From contig NZ_JALHAG010000004.1 of assembly GCF_022819085.1 (NCBI RefSeq), forward strand, positions 62,001-126,000: 64,000 nucleotides of DNA. The letters are read 5' to 3'. This document shows positions 43,645 through 55,104 of the stretch, piece after piece. How positions within the stretch are numbered: the stretch's first letter is position 1; each line of letters starts with the position of its first letter. The position numbers and the translations under genes are program-made. Under the pieces are notes generated by a model. That model saw only the letters and a list, made by a program, of their open reading frames with translations. It had not been told where the DNA came from and did no database searches. This DNA comes from Planococcus ruber (lineage in GTDB: Bacteria > Bacillota > Bacilli > Bacillales_A > Planococcaceae).

Positions 43645-44952
43645 ATGGCGACGAAACACGAACAGATACTGGAGTATATCGAAACGCTCCCGGTGGGCGA
43701 AAAGATCTCTGTGCGCCGCATTGCAAAAGATCTTCAAGTCAGTGAAGGGACGGCCTACCGGGCAATCAAAGAAGCGGAAAACCAGCGCCTTGTTTCAACG
43801 ATTGAACGTGTTGGGACCATCCGGATCGAGCGGAAGAAAAAAGAGAACATCGAACGGCTCACCTACGCGGAAATTGTCAACATTGTCGATGGCCAAGTGA
43901 TGGGCGGGAGATCCGGGCTGCATAAATCGCTGAACAAATTTGTCATCGGTGCCATGCAATTGGATGATATGATGCGCTATACAGAAGCGGGGAATCTGCT
44001 GATTGTCGGCAATCGCTTTAAAGCCCACGAATATGCCTTACAAGCAGGCGCCGCCGTGCTTGTGACCGGCGGCTTTGAAGCTTCGGATACGGTAAAGAAA
44101 TTAGCGGATGAATATGAGCTTCCCGTTATTTCAACGAGCTACGATACGTTTACTGTAGCGACCATGATCAACCGTGCCATCTATGACCAGTTGATTAAGA
44201 AAGAAATTTTATTGATTGAAGACATTTTGATTCCTTTGGAAAATACAAATTTTCTGCAGGACAAAGATACGATCAGCCATTACCACGAATTGAACAAGGA
44301 AACCACGCATGGCGGCTTCCCGGTCGTCGATGACCACGGCAAGCTGGTCGGCATCATCACATCACGTGATGTCATCGGGCACGGCGATGCCGAATTGATT
44401 GAAAAAGTAATGACGAAAGATCCGATTACGGTTTCCATGCAAACGAGCGTCGCTTCAGCGGGGCATCGCATGATTTGGGAAGGCATCGACTTGCTGCCGG
44501 TGGCAGATGACCACGGCAAGCTAAAAGGCGTCATCAGCCGGCAAGATGTGCTGAAAGCCATTCAAACCGCACAACGCCAGCCGCAGCAAGGCGAAACAAT
44601 TGATGATCTCATTATGGGGCAGATGCATCTGCAATCGACGGATAAAGTCGTTCTGAATTTCCGGGTGACCCCGCAAATGACCAATGCGTACGGCTCGATT
44701 TCCTACGGAGCATATTCGGCGATTTTAATCGAAGCGGCTACAACAGCGTTAAAGACCAAAAACCGGAAAGACAGTGCGCTGGAGAATATGACGGTCTATT
44801 ATTTGAATCCCGTTCAACTGGACTCGACGGTGCTGATCAAACCGGTGATTTTGGACATGAGCCGAAAATCGGCAAAAGTCGACGTCGAAGTGAGCTTCGA
44901 AAATAAGATTGTTGGAAAGGCGTTACTAACGTTCCAATTGCTGGACCGCTAG
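43645..44952 (+). CDS. ytoI: YtoI: DRTGG-CBS-hotdog multidomain regulator
   Basis: 435 residues. In order: N-terminal helix-turn-helix (KISVRRIAKDLQVSEGTAYR, about 17-60), DRTGG-like domain (about 70-180), a CBS pair (GFPVVDDHGKLVGIITSRDV and DLLPVADDHGKLKGVISRQDV, about 190-305), and a hotdog thioesterase-like domain at the C-terminus (about 315-430; NAYGSISYGAYSAILIEAA). CBS pairs bind adenine nucleotides, so it may sense energy state or c-di-AMP-type ligands; function unproven. ATG after ACAGGTGA. The TAG stop overlaps a repeat remnant. Confidence 0.88.
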   Translation: MATKHEQILEYIETLPVGEKISVRRIAKDLQVSEGTAYRAIKEAENQRLVSTIERVGTIRIERKKKENIERLTYAEIVNIVDGQVMGGRSGLHKSLNKFVIGAMQLDDMMRYTEAGNLLIVGNRFKAHEYALQAGAAVLVTGGFEASDTVKKLADEYELPVISTSYDTFTVATMINRAIYDQLIKKEILLIEDILIPLENTNFLQDKDTISHYHELNKETTHGGFPVVDDHGKLVGIITSRDVIGHGDAELIEKVMTKDPITVSMQTSVASAGHRMIWEGIDLLPVADDHGKLKGVISRQDVLKAIQTAQRQPQQGETIDDLIMGQMHLQSTDKVVLNFRVTPQMTNAYGSISYGAYSAILIEAATTALKTKNRKDSALENMTVYYLNPVQLDSTVLIKPVILDMSRKSAKVDVEVSFENKIVGKALLTFQLLDR

Positions 44953-44980
44953 AAAAGCGCCCGGTAAGGCTAGACAATAA
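44951..44980 (+). repeat. Short remnant of the palindromic repeat family
   Basis: AGAAAAGCG at one end and GGCTAGACAATA at the other, as in the edges of the copies at 13510 and 21053, with the internal hairpin missing. Confidence 0.5.
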
Positions 44981-45013
44981 AAAACCCCTCCTATAAAAGG
45001 AGAGGTTTCTTAT
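44979..45013. terminator. Bidirectional terminator between ytoI and ytpI
   Basis: AACCCCTCCT / AGGAGAGGTT with A-rich and T-rich flanks. Confidence 0.85.
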
Positions 45014-45309
45014 TGGTTCAAACGCGCTTCTTCGGCTACGAACGAGTGGTAATGCTTCGCCGCTTTGTAATTGTAGATCATCAAAGCGAGGCCAAGAATG
45101 ATGAAAATGCCGGAAATAATGTACGTCACAATCGATTGGAAGACGAACAATTGGTTGATGCCAAAAAACAGCACGAAGCTGCCAAGCGCAACAGACGCGA
45201 TGGAGGCATACCATTTTCTCCGGATGGGCAAAGTTGCACGGAATTGTTTTGTTTTATAATAAAAATAAAAAACAAATGATATAATTATCATACCTACTAA
45301 TACGATCAT
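45010..45309 (-). CDS. ytpI: YtpI-family membrane protein
   Basis: 99 residues, three hydrophobic segments (MIVLVGMIIISFVFYFYY; SIASVALGSFVLFFG; IVTYIISGIFIILGLALMIY). Function unknown. ATG after GGAGG; divergent from nrnA and convergent with ytoI, the conserved arrangement in Bacilli. Confidence 0.87.
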   Translation of the reverse strand: MIVLVGMIIISFVFYFYYKTKQFRATLPIRRKWYASIASVALGSFVLFFGINQLFVFQSIVTYIISGIFIILGLALMIYNYKAAKHYHSFVAEEARLNQ

Positions 45310-45404
45310 TGGAGAACCTCCTGTATTCCATAACTCACTCCTATTGTACTGAGAAATGGACAAAAATGCGAATGGATTTCCTTAAAAAACGGAGGAACAG
45401 CAAA

Positions 45405-46343
45405 ATGTACAGTCAAATCATCGACACAATTAAAGAATACGAAACCATCATCATCCACCGCCATGTCCGGCCGGACCCGGATGCTTACGGATCCCAATTA
45501 GGCTTGAAATACTTGCTTCAGCACAATTTTCCCGAAAAGCGGATTTTGGCTGCAGGCGAACATGATTTCACTTTGGACTTTTTGGATTTTCCAGACCAAG
45601 TGGAAGACGGCGACTTTGATGGCGCTTTAGTCATTGTCACAGATACCGCAAATACCGAGCGGGTGGACGACCAGCGTTATCAAAACGGCGAAAAGATCAT
45701 TAAAATTGACCATCACCCGAATGATGACGCATACGGAGATCTTTTGCAGGTGGACACCAATGCAAGCTCCGCCTCCGAATTGATTTATGAATTATTTACA
45801 TACGGCCAAGAGCAGGAAAATTGGGAGATGCCGGATATGGCTGCGCGTCTCCTATATGCTGGAATCATCGGCGATACTGGCCGCTTCCTCTTCCCGAGCA
45901 CGACGGAAAAAACGTTTAAAATTGCCGGAGAATTGATCAAATACAATTTTAACCGCGATGAATTGCATAACGGCATGTACGAAATGGAACGGAAATTGCT
46001 GCATTTGCAAGGCTATATCTATCAAAATTTTGTGATGAACGAAAGCGGCGCAGCTTACGTGAAAATTACGAAAGACGTTTTGAAGGATTTTGACGTTACG
46101 GCATCGGAAACTTCCTTGTTGGTCGGTTCTCTCGGAAATGTCAAAGGCTTAAAAGCCTGGGTCATGTTTATCGAAGAAAATACGGAAATCCGCGTTCGGC
46201 TGCGCTCGAAAGGGCCGGTCATCAATGGACTGGCAAAAGAGTTCGGCGGCGGGGGACATCCGATGGCTTCAGGAGCCACAGCCTATTCATGGGAAGAAGC
46301 CGAACAGGTCATCGAACGTTTGACAAAAATTTGCGCTTCATAA
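45405..46343 (+). CDS. nrnA: Bifunctional oligoribonuclease / pAp phosphatase NrnA
   Basis: 312 residues, DHH-DHHA1 family. N-terminal RHVRPDPDAYGSQ (metal ligands) near residue 24, DHHPNDD near 103, and C-terminal substrate loop EFGGGGHPMASGA near 287. It degrades nano-RNA and dephosphorylates 3'-phosphoadenosine-5'-phosphate. ATG after GGAGG. Sits just before dnaE; 16 bases separate them, so they form one transcript. Confidence 0.95.
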   Translation: MYSQIIDTIKEYETIIIHRHVRPDPDAYGSQLGLKYLLQHNFPEKRILAAGEHDFTLDFLDFPDQVEDGDFDGALVIVTDTANTERVDDQRYQNGEKIIKIDHHPNDDAYGDLLQVDTNASSASELIYELFTYGQEQENWEMPDMAARLLYAGIIGDTGRFLFPSTTEKTFKIAGELIKYNFNRDELHNGMYEMERKLLHLQGYIYQNFVMNESGAAYVKITKDVLKDFDVTASETSLLVGSLGNVKGLKAWVMFIEENTEIRVRLRSKGPVINGLAKEFGGGGHPMASGATAYSWEEAEQVIERLTKICAS

Positions 46344-46359
46344 GAAAGGAGGGATTGGA

Positions 46360-49300
46360 TTGTCAATGGTTTATCCGCATATAAGCACGTCAGCAGATTT
46401 GCTGAAAAGCACGGTTCGCCTTGATGAACTTTTCCCTTTTCTGATCGAACAGGGGACGGCATCTGCAGCAATCGTCAACTCGAAATTATACGGCATTCTT
46501 CCATTTTGGGAAGCGTGCCATAAGGCCGGCATCCATGGGGTGGTCGGCCTTTCTGTGTTTATCGAATTTGAGGAGCAGGAGTACCCAGCCGTACTCTATG
46601 CCCAGTCAAATGCGGGTTATAAAAACTTGCTTAAAATTACGTCCGCCTTATCGACACGGGATAAAGCGGCGATTCCCGAACAGTGGCTGAAAGCCTACCG
46701 GCAAGGATTAATCTGTGTGATTCCTGATAAAGCGGAATGGGTGATGACCGACCGAAGCGAAGCGGTCCATTTTCTCCAGGAAATTTTCGGCAGTTTTTGC
46801 TATGGCAGCATCGAACGTCCCGGAGGACGGCGCAATAACCATGAAGAAGCCTTTATCGCTTTATGCGAAACAGAAGGTTTACAAATGATGGCGACGCAAG
46901 AAAGCCGCTATTTGCATGAAGGCGATGCTTTTTCCCACGAAGTTGCTTCGGCTATTTCACAAGGCTTGAAGATGAACGATCCGGAACGCAAGCGCCCTGC
47001 GCATCAAAAAGCGCATGTGCCTTCTGCAGAAGAATTTTCCTCCTGGTTTTCGGATCGTCCGGAATGGCTACAGAAAACCCGGCAGGTGCTTGAAAGCTGC
47101 AACGTGAGCATTCCTTTGAATCAACAGCTGCTGCCGGTATTTCCATTGCCGGACGGTACAGACCGCTCCACTTATATTTGGGATCTTTGTACAGCGGGCT
47201 TGGCCGAACGGATTCCAACTTACGGGGAAACCTATTTGGAGCGGTTGAAGTACGAACTTTCGGTCATTCGGAAAATGGGCTTTATCGATTATTTTCTAAT
47301 CGTTTCGGATTTCATGAAATTTGCGCGAGACAATGACATTCTAACAGGGCCGGGCCGAGGCTCTTCAGCCAGCTCGCTCGTCGCATACAGTTTACGGATT
47401 ACGGATGTCGACCCGCTGGAACACGATTTGCTATTTGAGCGTTTCTTAAATCCGGAACGGGTGACATTGCCGGATATCGACATTGATTTTGCCGATCACC
47501 GGCGCCATGAAGTCGTAGAATATGTCGTAAAAAAATACGGGGAAGTGCGCACCGCACAAATCATTACATTCGGTACTCTTTCAGCAAAAGCGGTGGCACG
47601 CGATACCGCTCGTGTATTTGGATTTGAACCAGAAGAGCTGGACGCGATTTCGAAAATGATTTCGAACCGGCCAGGCACGACATTGCGCTCTGCCTTGAAA
47701 GAAAACAAACGGTTGAATGATTGGATCATCGAAAAGGAAGAACGCAAAAAATGGTTTAAAACCGCTTTGAAATTGGAAGGGCTCCCGCGGCACGCCTCTA
47801 CCCATGCTGCCGGCATAATTTTAAGCCCGACGCCGCTCGTCGACCATGTGCCGATCGAAAAAGGGAACGAAGGCATATATATCACGCAGTGGCCAATGGC
47901 GGAACTGGAAGCGGTCGGCTTGCTGAAAATGGATTTCTTAGGACTCCGCAATTTGACGATTCTTGAACAAATCCGGCGTCTGCTCTTTAAAGATACGAAA
48001 AAGTGGATGGATTACCGGAAGCTTCCCTTGATGGATGCCGAAACGTATGCGCTTTTAGCGCAAGGAGATACGACGGGCATCTTCCAATTAGAATCGGATG
48101 GCATGCGCGGTGCCTTAAGGCAGATCAAACCGACGGCTTTCGGCGACATTGTCGCCGTCAACGCGCTGTTCCGTCCAGGCCCGATGGAATTCATTCCTTT
48201 ATATGCACGGCGTAAGCACGGGCAGGAACGGGTGGACTATATCCACCCACTGCTTGAGCCGATTTTAAAAGAAACATACGGCATCATCGTCTATCAAGAG
48301 CAGATCATGCAGATTGCTTCCCGCATCGCCGGCTTTTCTCTTGGCGAAGCGGATCTGCTGAGACGCGCTGTCAGCAAAAAGAAACGGGAAATCCTGGACG
48401 AAGAACGAAAGCATTTTACGCAAGGTGCGGTGAAAAAAGGGTTCTCTGAATCGGAAGCATCGCAAGTTTATGACTTGATCGTCCGGTTTGCCGATTACGG
48501 ATTTCCAAAAAGCCATGCAGTGGCCTATAGCATGATTTCCTATCAGCTGAGCTATATGAAAACGCATTACGCCGTTTACTTTTATGCGGCGCTGCTCGCT
48601 AACAGCGCAGGCAATGCTGAAAAGACCGCACAGCTCTTGCAGGAGATCAAGGATAAAGGCATCCCGGTCCTGCCGCCTTCTGTCCAAAAGAGCCGCTATT
48701 CGTTTTCTGTTGAAGAAGGCCAGATCCGTATTGGCTTGAATGCAGTCAAAGGAGTGCCAGGGAGTGCCATTAAAGCGCTATTGGCAGCACGGAAAGAAGG
48801 TCCGTTTTCGAGCCTCTATGCGATAGCCGAACGCATTTCGGCCATCCATTTTACCAGAAAGGCTTTTGAACCGCTGGCAAAAGCAGGCGCCTTGGATGAT
48901 TTTGGGCTCGACCGCGCGACGGTGCTTGCTTCACTGGACAGTGCCGTCAAGCATGCGGAATTGGTGAAGCCGAACGAAGAGCCGGGCCTATTTGATGAAA
49001 TGGGATCGAGCTTTATGAAACCGAAATACATTCAAGCTTCTCCTATTCCGGAAACTTTAAAGCTCGACTATGAAAAAGAAGCGTTAGGATTTTATTTGTC
49101 GACGCATCCTATGGCGAGAGAAAAACAGCAGCGCAATAAACCCTATACCGATTTAAAGAATTTGAAGAATATCCAAGACCGAAAATCGGTGACGGTTCTC
49201 GGAATGGTGGACGATATCAAACGGATACGCACCAAAAAAGGCGATGCAATGGCTTTTGTCAGTTTGCAAGATGATTCCGGCCAGGCTTCTGTCACCTTAT

Positions 49301-49422
49301 TTCCGGCGGAATATGCCAAATATAATCACTTGCTCGAGTCGCACAGCGTTTTGGAAGTACAAGGAACGGTAGAAAACCGGAACCATAAAACTTCCGTTAT
49401 TTGTAAATCTATTCATACTTGA
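46360..49422 (+). CDS. dnaE: DNA polymerase III alpha subunit DnaE
   Basis: 1020 residues. PHP domain (1-270), polymerase core with LTGPGRGSSASSLVAY near 327 and catalytic LPDIDIDFADHRR near 369, HhH region and C-terminal OB fold (VTVLGMVDDIKRIRTKKG near 945). The PHP metal motif is degenerate: YPHISTSADLL stands where HxHTxYS would be, so no proofreading by PHP is expected. In Bacillota DnaE extends RNA primers before PolC. TTG start chosen because GGAGGG lies six bases upstream. Shorter than B. subtilis DnaE (about 1115). Confidence 0.95.
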   Translation: MSMVYPHISTSADLLKSTVRLDELFPFLIEQGTASAAIVNSKLYGILPFWEACHKAGIHGVVGLSVFIEFEEQEYPAVLYAQSNAGYKNLLKITSALSTRDKAAIPEQWLKAYRQGLICVIPDKAEWVMTDRSEAVHFLQEIFGSFCYGSIERPGGRRNNHEEAFIALCETEGLQMMATQESRYLHEGDAFSHEVASAISQGLKMNDPERKRPAHQKAHVPSAEEFSSWFSDRPEWLQKTRQVLESCNVSIPLNQQLLPVFPLPDGTDRSTYIWDLCTAGLAERIPTYGETYLERLKYELSVIRKMGFIDYFLIVSDFMKFARDNDILTGPGRGSSASSLVAYSLRITDVDPLEHDLLFERFLNPERVTLPDIDIDFADHRRHEVVEYVVKKYGEVRTAQIITFGTLSAKAVARDTARVFGFEPEELDAISKMISNRPGTTLRSALKENKRLNDWIIEKEERKKWFKTALKLEGLPRHASTHAAGIILSPTPLVDHVPIEKGNEGIYITQWPMAELEAVGLLKMDFLGLRNLTILEQIRRLLFKDTKKWMDYRKLPLMDAETYALLAQGDTTGIFQLESDGMRGALRQIKPTAFGDIVAVNALFRPGPMEFIPLYARRKHGQERVDYIHPLLEPILKETYGIIVYQEQIMQIASRIAGFSLGEADLLRRAVSKKKREILDEERKHFTQGAVKKGFSESEASQVYDLIVRFADYGFPKSHAVAYSMISYQLSYMKTHYAVYFYAALLANSAGNAEKTAQLLQEIKDKGIPVLPPSVQKSRYSFSVEEGQIRIGLNAVKGVPGSAIKALLAARKEGPFSSLYAIAERISAIHFTRKAFEPLAKAGALDDFGLDRATVLASLDSAVKHAELVKPNEEPGLFDEMGSSFMKPKYIQASPIPETLKLDYEKEALGFYLSTHPMAREKQQRNKPYTDLKNLKNIQDRKSVTVLGMVDDIKRIRTKKGDAMAFVSLQDDSGQASVTLFPAEYAKYNHLLESHSVLEVQGTVENRNHKTSVICKSIHT

Positions 49423-49455
49423 CTGCCTTTCTTTTGAGAAAGGCAGTTTTTTCTT
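49423..49455 (+). terminator. Intrinsic terminator after dnaE
   Basis: ACTGCCTTTCT / AGAAAGGCAGT with six T. Confidence 0.9.
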
Positions 49456-49507
49456 TACGGCAGCCGAAAAGTTTTGTATTCTAGAAAATATGAGTGGCCA
49501 GACCACT
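49454..49507 (+). promoter_or_regulatory. Promoter and FadR/GntR-type operator ahead of the accDA operon
   Basis: TTTACG, 17 bases, TATTCT (49454-49482) is a fair sigma-A promoter. At the expected transcription start lies AGTGGCCAGACCACT (49493-49507), an inverted repeat whose core TGGCCAGACCA is one base off the FadR-subfamily consensus TNGTNNNACNA. The regulator gene follows immediately, so autoregulation is likely. Confidence 0.55.
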
Positions 49508-49535
49508 TTCAAATTTATGGAAGTAAGGAGCTATC

Positions 49536-50198
49536 ATGAATCAGTCAAAACGATTTTTAGACATAGTAAAAGACATTCGTGACATGATTCGGCGGGAAAA
49601 GATCAAACCGGGCAATCGTATTCCATCCGAAAGGGAGCTGGCCGAGAAATTGCAAGTCGGCAGATCAACGCTGAGAGAGGCGCTGCGAAGTTTGGAGCTG
49701 CTTGGCTTGATCGAAACGAGACGGGGGGAAGGCACGTTTCTTTCTGACCATCGAAACCATCAATTGGTGGAAGTTTTATCGACGTTCATCTTACAGGATA
49801 AACAGTCTCAGGAAGATGTTTGGGGAACACGGCTGATCCATGAAGTGTCCGCTATCCAGACGATTTGCCAAAACAGCAAATTAGCGAGCTTAAAAGTTTG
49901 GGATAGCTTCAGAAATCGGCTGAATGAAAATGAAAGCTTCTACCGGGAAGATTTTGTCCGTGAACTGATGGTGCTGTCCGGGAACCGGTTATCATTGAAA
50001 ATTTGGTTCCTGCTGCAGCAGTACAGCGGAAATCCTTATCAGGAGCCCGTTACAGCAACTGAAAAAGAAATGCTGCTACCATTATTGGCTGCGCTTGAGC
50101 AGCAAGATATGAGCTCGGCAATTGACTTATTTAAAACTTGGAGCTGTTGGATACAAAAGGGGAGAATGCAAAATGGCAATGATTCGCGAGATCTTTAA
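49536..50198 (+). CDS. FadR-type GntR transcriptional regulator
   Basis: 220 residues. N-terminal GntR winged helix ([43 protein letters not shown] split across residues 26-67) and a helical C-terminal domain (about 80-205) of FadR/VanR type, shorter than usual. It overlaps the start of accD by 26 bases, so it likely controls acetyl-CoA carboxyltransferase synthesis together with its own. The effector is unknown; an acyl-CoA or organic acid would fit. ATG after TAAGGAG. Confidence 0.85.
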   Translation: MNQSKRFLDIVKDIRDMIRREKIKPGNRIPSERELAEKLQVGRSTLREALRSLELLGLIETRRGEGTFLSDHRNHQLVEVLSTFILQDKQSQEDVWGTRLIHEVSAIQTICQNSKLASLKVWDSFRNRLNENESFYREDFVRELMVLSGNRLSLKIWFLLQQYSGNPYQEPVTATEKEMLLPLLAALEQQDMSSAIDLFKTWSCWIQKGRMQNGNDSRDL

Positions 50199-51036
50199 GC
50201 GCAACAAAGACAAACAAGGCACCACAATGCCAAATAAAGATTCAAAAGATATTCCGGAAGGATTAATGACAAAATGTCCTTCGTGCAAACAAATCACATT
50301 GACGAAAGAATTGAAGAGCCTTCATAAAGTCTGTCCGAAGTGCGACCATCATTTTAAAATGACGGCTTATGAACGCGTCGAAAGTTTATTGGACGAAGGC
50401 TCTTTCGAATCGATCGACGATCACATCAAATCTGAAAATCCGCTTGGGTTCCCAGCGTATACCGATAAAATCCGTTCCGACAGTGAAAAAACGGGGTTAA
50501 ACGAAGCGGTCTTGACTGGAACCGGAAAATTGAACGGCCAAGAAATCGTCGTAGCGATCATGGATTCCCATTTTCGGATGGGATCGATGGGGTCCGTAGT
50601 CGGGGAGAAAATTACACGCGCTGTGGAAGCTGCGACCGTGAAAAACTTGCCGTTCGTCATCTTTACAGCAAGCGGGGGCGCCCGGATGCAAGAAGGCGTT
50701 TTATCATTGATGCAAATGGCCAAAACAAGTGTGGCATTGAAGCGCCATAGCAGCGCAGGATTGCTGTTTGTTTCCGTTTTGACCCACCCGACGACTGGCG
50801 GCGTATCCGCTAGCTTTGCTTCGGTGGGCGATATTAATATTGCCGAGCCGAAAGCGTTAATCGGATTCGCGGGGCGCCGGGTCATTGAACAGACTGTGCG
50901 CGAGAAGCTGCCTGAAGATTTCCAAACCGCAGAATTTCTGTTGGAACATGGCCAGCTAGATGCTGTGGTCCATAGAGCGGATATGAAAGAAAAATTGAGT
51001 ACAATCGTGCGTCTGCATACGAAAGGAGCTGTTTGA
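50173..51036 (+). CDS. accD: Acetyl-CoA carboxylase carboxyltransferase beta subunit
   Basis: 287 residues. N-terminal zinc ribbon (KCPSCKQ and VCPKCDHH, residues 34-58) and the crotonase-fold carboxyltransferase core ([20 protein letters not shown] near 171; [16 protein letters not shown] near 208). With AccA it transfers carboxyl from biotin to acetyl-CoA to make malonyl-CoA. Start [10 protein letters not shown] chosen after AGGGGAG; it lies inside the end of the fadR-like gene. Confidence 0.96.
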   Translation: MAMIREIFKRNKDKQGTTMPNKDSKDIPEGLMTKCPSCKQITLTKELKSLHKVCPKCDHHFKMTAYERVESLLDEGSFESIDDHIKSENPLGFPAYTDKIRSDSEKTGLNEAVLTGTGKLNGQEIVVAIMDSHFRMGSMGSVVGEKITRAVEAATVKNLPFVIFTASGGARMQEGVLSLMQMAKTSVALKRHSSAGLLFVSVLTHPTTGGVSASFASVGDINIAEPKALIGFAGRRVIEQTVREKLPEDFQTAEFLLEHGQLDAVVHRADMKEKLSTIVRLHTKGAV

Positions 51037-51037
51037 A

Positions 51038-52009
51038 ATGGCTAAAAAAAACGCAGCTCCAAAAACGATGGGTTTTGAAGAACCCCTGATTCAATTACGG
51101 AAAAAAATCGAAGAATTGAAAGAATATACCGCAACTGCGGATGTCGATCTCAGTTCAGAAATTGACAGCTTGGAAGAGCGCTTGGCAGGCTTGGAAAACG
51201 ATATTTATGAAAACATGAAGCCATGGGACCGCGTTCAAGTCGCGCGCCATCCAGATCGTCCAACAACATTGGATTACATTCCGTTGATTTTCAAAGATTT
51301 TATCGAATTGCACGGAGACCGGCTTTACGGAGACGATGAAGCGATTGTCGGCGGCATCGGTTCGTTTGATGGGCAGCCGGTCACCATCATCGGCCATCAG
51401 CGAGGCAAAGACACAAAAGAAAATATTCGCCGCAACTTCGGAATGCCGCATCCGGAAGGCTACCGAAAAGCGCTGCGCTTGATGAAACAAGCAGAGAAGT
51501 TTAATCGGCCAATCGTTTGTTTGATTGATACAAAAGGCGCATATCCGGGCAAAGCAGCGGAAGAGCGCGGACAAAGCGAAGCGATTGCGAAAAACTTGGT
51601 TGAAATGGCTGGCCTCGAAGTGCCGGTTCTTTCAATTGTTATTGGCGAAGGCGGAAGCGGCGGAGCGCTTGCCCTTGGAGTCGGCAATCACATTTTGATG
51701 CTTGAAAATTCTACGTTCTCTGTAATTTCGCCTGAAGGGGCCGCCTCGATTTTATGGAAAGATTCAGCACTGGCTCAAACAGCTGCCGAAGCCATGAAGA
51801 TCACGGCACCAGACTTGTTTGGCATGAAAATCATCGAAGCGATCATTCCAGAGGTTCGCGGAGGCGCGCATCATCATTATGAAAAGCAAGCCGAAATGAT
51901 TGCACAAGCCATCCGAAATTCTTTTGAAGAGTTGAAGGGGCTGTCAGGCGAAGAACTGATCGACCAGCGCTACAAAAAATTCCGGTCAATCGGTATTTTC
52001 AGCGAATAA
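51038..52009 (+). CDS. accA: Acetyl-CoA carboxylase carboxyltransferase alpha subunit
   Basis: 323 residues. N-terminal helical region ([19 protein letters not shown]), then core with [19 protein letters not shown] near 116, [18 protein letters not shown] near 163 and [12 protein letters not shown] near 197. One base separates it from accD: coupled translation of the two subunits. Terminator follows. Confidence 0.97.
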   Translation: MAKKNAAPKTMGFEEPLIQLRKKIEELKEYTATADVDLSSEIDSLEERLAGLENDIYENMKPWDRVQVARHPDRPTTLDYIPLIFKDFIELHGDRLYGDDEAIVGGIGSFDGQPVTIIGHQRGKDTKENIRRNFGMPHPEGYRKALRLMKQAEKFNRPIVCLIDTKGAYPGKAAEERGQSEAIAKNLVEMAGLEVPVLSIVIGEGGSGGALALGVGNHILMLENSTFSVISPEGAASILWKDSALAQTAAEAMKITAPDLFGMKIIEAIIPEVRGGAHHHYEKQAEMIAQAIRNSFEELKGLSGEELIDQRYKKFRSIGIFSE

Positions 52010-52025
52010 ACTCAAGCAATCGACA

Positions 52026-52056
52026 GCCAGGCGGAAAATGCCTGGCTGTTTCATTT
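52026..52056 (+). terminator. Intrinsic terminator after accA
   Basis: CAGCCAGGC / GCCTGGCTG with T-rich tail. Confidence 0.85.
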
Positions 52057-52084
52057 TTGCAGGAAATTTACTACGAATAAAAAA

Positions 52085-52098
52085 TATAAGCGCTTACA
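52085..52098. promoter_or_regulatory. cre-like site upstream of pfkA-pyk
   Basis: TGTAAGCGCTTATA on the minus strand matches the CcpA-site consensus except for one base in the final CA. It lies about 120 bases before pfkA. Direction of effect (activation or repression) is not visible. Confidence 0.45.
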
Positions 52099-52201
52099 GT
52101 TTTTGAAAGATAAAAAAAACCAGCTCTTAATGGAAGTATTATGGTTTGGAGACTGACAGTAAAGGCTTTGCATGGTAAGGTGAAAAGAGTACAAGGATTA
52201 G

Positions 52202-53176
<975 letters not shown>

Positions 53177-53198
53177 TAAGGCAAATGGAGTGAGTATA

Positions 53199-54959
53199 TT
53201 GAGAAAAACAAAAATCGTATGTACGATCGGACCAGCAAGTGAATCACCGGAATTGCTCGAATCGCTGATCGAGGCAGGCATGAACGTAGCCCGTTTAAAC
53301 TTTTCGCATGGAAGCCACGAAGAACATGCAACTCGCATTCAGCGCATCCGTGATGCAGCAGCGAAAACAGGCAAAATCGTAGGGATCCTACTAGACACGA
53401 AAGGCCCAGAAATCCGTACCCATAAAATGGAGAATGATTCCATTGAATTGGTGACAGGCCAGGACATCGCGATTTCCATGACAGAAGTGGTAGGGACAAG
53501 CGAGATGTTCTCGATCACTTATGAGCAGCTGATCGAAGATGTGCAGGAAGGATCGGTTATCCTGCTTGATGACGGGTTGATTGAGCTTCGTGTAAAGAGC
53601 CTCGACAAAGCGAATGGCTTGATCCACACGTACGTGGAAAATGCAGGAACGCTCAAAACAAAAAAAGGCGTAAACGTTCCAGGTGTATCTGTGCAATTGC
53701 CGGGGATCACTGAAAAAGATGCGCAGGATATTCTTTTCGGAATCGAGCAAGGCGTCGATTTCGTCGCTGCATCATTTGTGAGACGAGCTTCTGATGTAAT
53801 GGAAATCCGCAGCTTGCTTGAAAAAAATGGCGGATCTCATATCCAGATCATCCCGAAAATCGAGAACCAGGAAGGCGTCGACAATATCGACGAAATCATC
53901 ATGGTTTCTGATGGCTTAATGGTTGCCCGTGGAGATCTTGGTGTAGAAATTCCGGCGGAAGAAGTGCCGCTAGTCCAGAAATCATTGATCGAAAAATGCA
54001 ACAGCGCCGGCAAACCGGTCATTACAGCGACTCAGATGCTTGATTCTATGCAGCGCAACCCGCGTCCGACACGAGCAGAAGCAAGTGATGTGGCCAATGC
54101 GATTTTTGACGGAACCGATGCCATCATGTTGTCAGGTGAGACGGCAGCCGGCATTTATCCGGTAGAATCCGTTGAAACGATGCACCGCATTGCAATGACA
54201 ACGGAAGATGCATTGAACTACAAGCAAATCGTCTCGAACAGAAGAAAAGAAAAAGAATCGAATATGACAGAAGCTATCGGCCAAGCTGTTGCTTATACAG
54301 CATTAAACTTAAAAGTTAAGGCGATTATCGCTCCAACAGAAAGCGGCCATACAGCGAAGATGATTTCGAAATACCGCCCAGGCGCACCGATCATCGCTGT
54401 GACGTCTTCTGATATTCCTTCTAGAAAATTGACGCTCGTGTGGGGAGTTCAACCGATTGTTGGATCCAAAGTCCATTCAACGGATGAATTGCTGGAAAAC
54501 GCAGTAGATGAAAGCTTGAAGCACCATTATGTGAAGCACGGAGATTTAGTCGTGATCACTGCGGGCGTACCGGTAGGACAAGCGGGTACAACAAACTTGA
54601 TGAAAGTGCATTTGATCGGCGACAGCATTGCACAAGGGCAAGGCATCGGCAAATCCGTTGCTTTCGGCAACACGCTCGTTGTGAAAAATTCACAGGAAGC
54701 ATTGGCTCAAGATACGACCGGAAAAATCATCGTAACGATCGGAACAGACCGTGAAATGATGCCGGCTATTGAAAAGTGTGCCGGAATCATAACGGAAGAA
54801 GGCGGATTGACAAGCCACGCAGCAGTTGTCGGCTTAAGCCTTGGAATTCCGGTTATCGTTGGCGTTGAAAACGCAACGTCGTTGATCAAAAACAATTACG
54901 ATATTACAATTGACGCCGCTTCAGGCATCATTTATGATGGCCACGCCAGCGTCCTATAA
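53199..54959 (+). CDS. pyk: Pyruvate kinase with C-terminal PEP-utiliser domain
   Basis: 586 residues. [15 protein letters not shown] start, catalytic segments [11 protein letters not shown] near 35, [12 protein letters not shown] near 244 and [15 protein letters not shown] near 290; then the extra C-terminal phosphohistidine-type domain ([20 protein letters not shown] near 535) typical of Bacilli. Produces ATP and pyruvate. TTG start chosen: GGAG lies eight bases upstream and the N-terminus then matches B. subtilis; a GTG three codons earlier overlaps the binding site. Confidence 0.96.
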   Translation: MRKTKIVCTIGPASESPELLESLIEAGMNVARLNFSHGSHEEHATRIQRIRDAAAKTGKIVGILLDTKGPEIRTHKMENDSIELVTGQDIAISMTEVVGTSEMFSITYEQLIEDVQEGSVILLDDGLIELRVKSLDKANGLIHTYVENAGTLKTKKGVNVPGVSVQLPGITEKDAQDILFGIEQGVDFVAASFVRRASDVMEIRSLLEKNGGSHIQIIPKIENQEGVDNIDEIIMVSDGLMVARGDLGVEIPAEEVPLVQKSLIEKCNSAGKPVITATQMLDSMQRNPRPTRAEASDVANAIFDGTDAIMLSGETAAGIYPVESVETMHRIAMTTEDALNYKQIVSNRRKEKESNMTEAIGQAVAYTALNLKVKAIIAPTESGHTAKMISKYRPGAPIIAVTSSDIPSRKLTLVWGVQPIVGSKVHSTDELLENAVDESLKHHYVKHGDLVVITAGVPVGQAGTTNLMKVHLIGDSIAQGQGIGKSVAFGNTLVVKNSQEALAQDTTGKIIVTIGTDREMMPAIEKCAGIITEEGGLTSHAAVVGLSLGIPVIVGVENATSLIKNNYDITIDAASGIIYDGHASVL

Positions 54960-55104
54960 GCTAGCATTGACATCAGCCACTCCGTTCACCAGCTTTTTTT
55001 GCTGAAAGGCAACCTGGATTTTCGGTTTAGGAAGCCGGCAAGGATCCGATCGATTCTTGCTGGCTGCTAATCGAAATCGATGCAGAGAGGGGACTAAGCA
55101 AACG

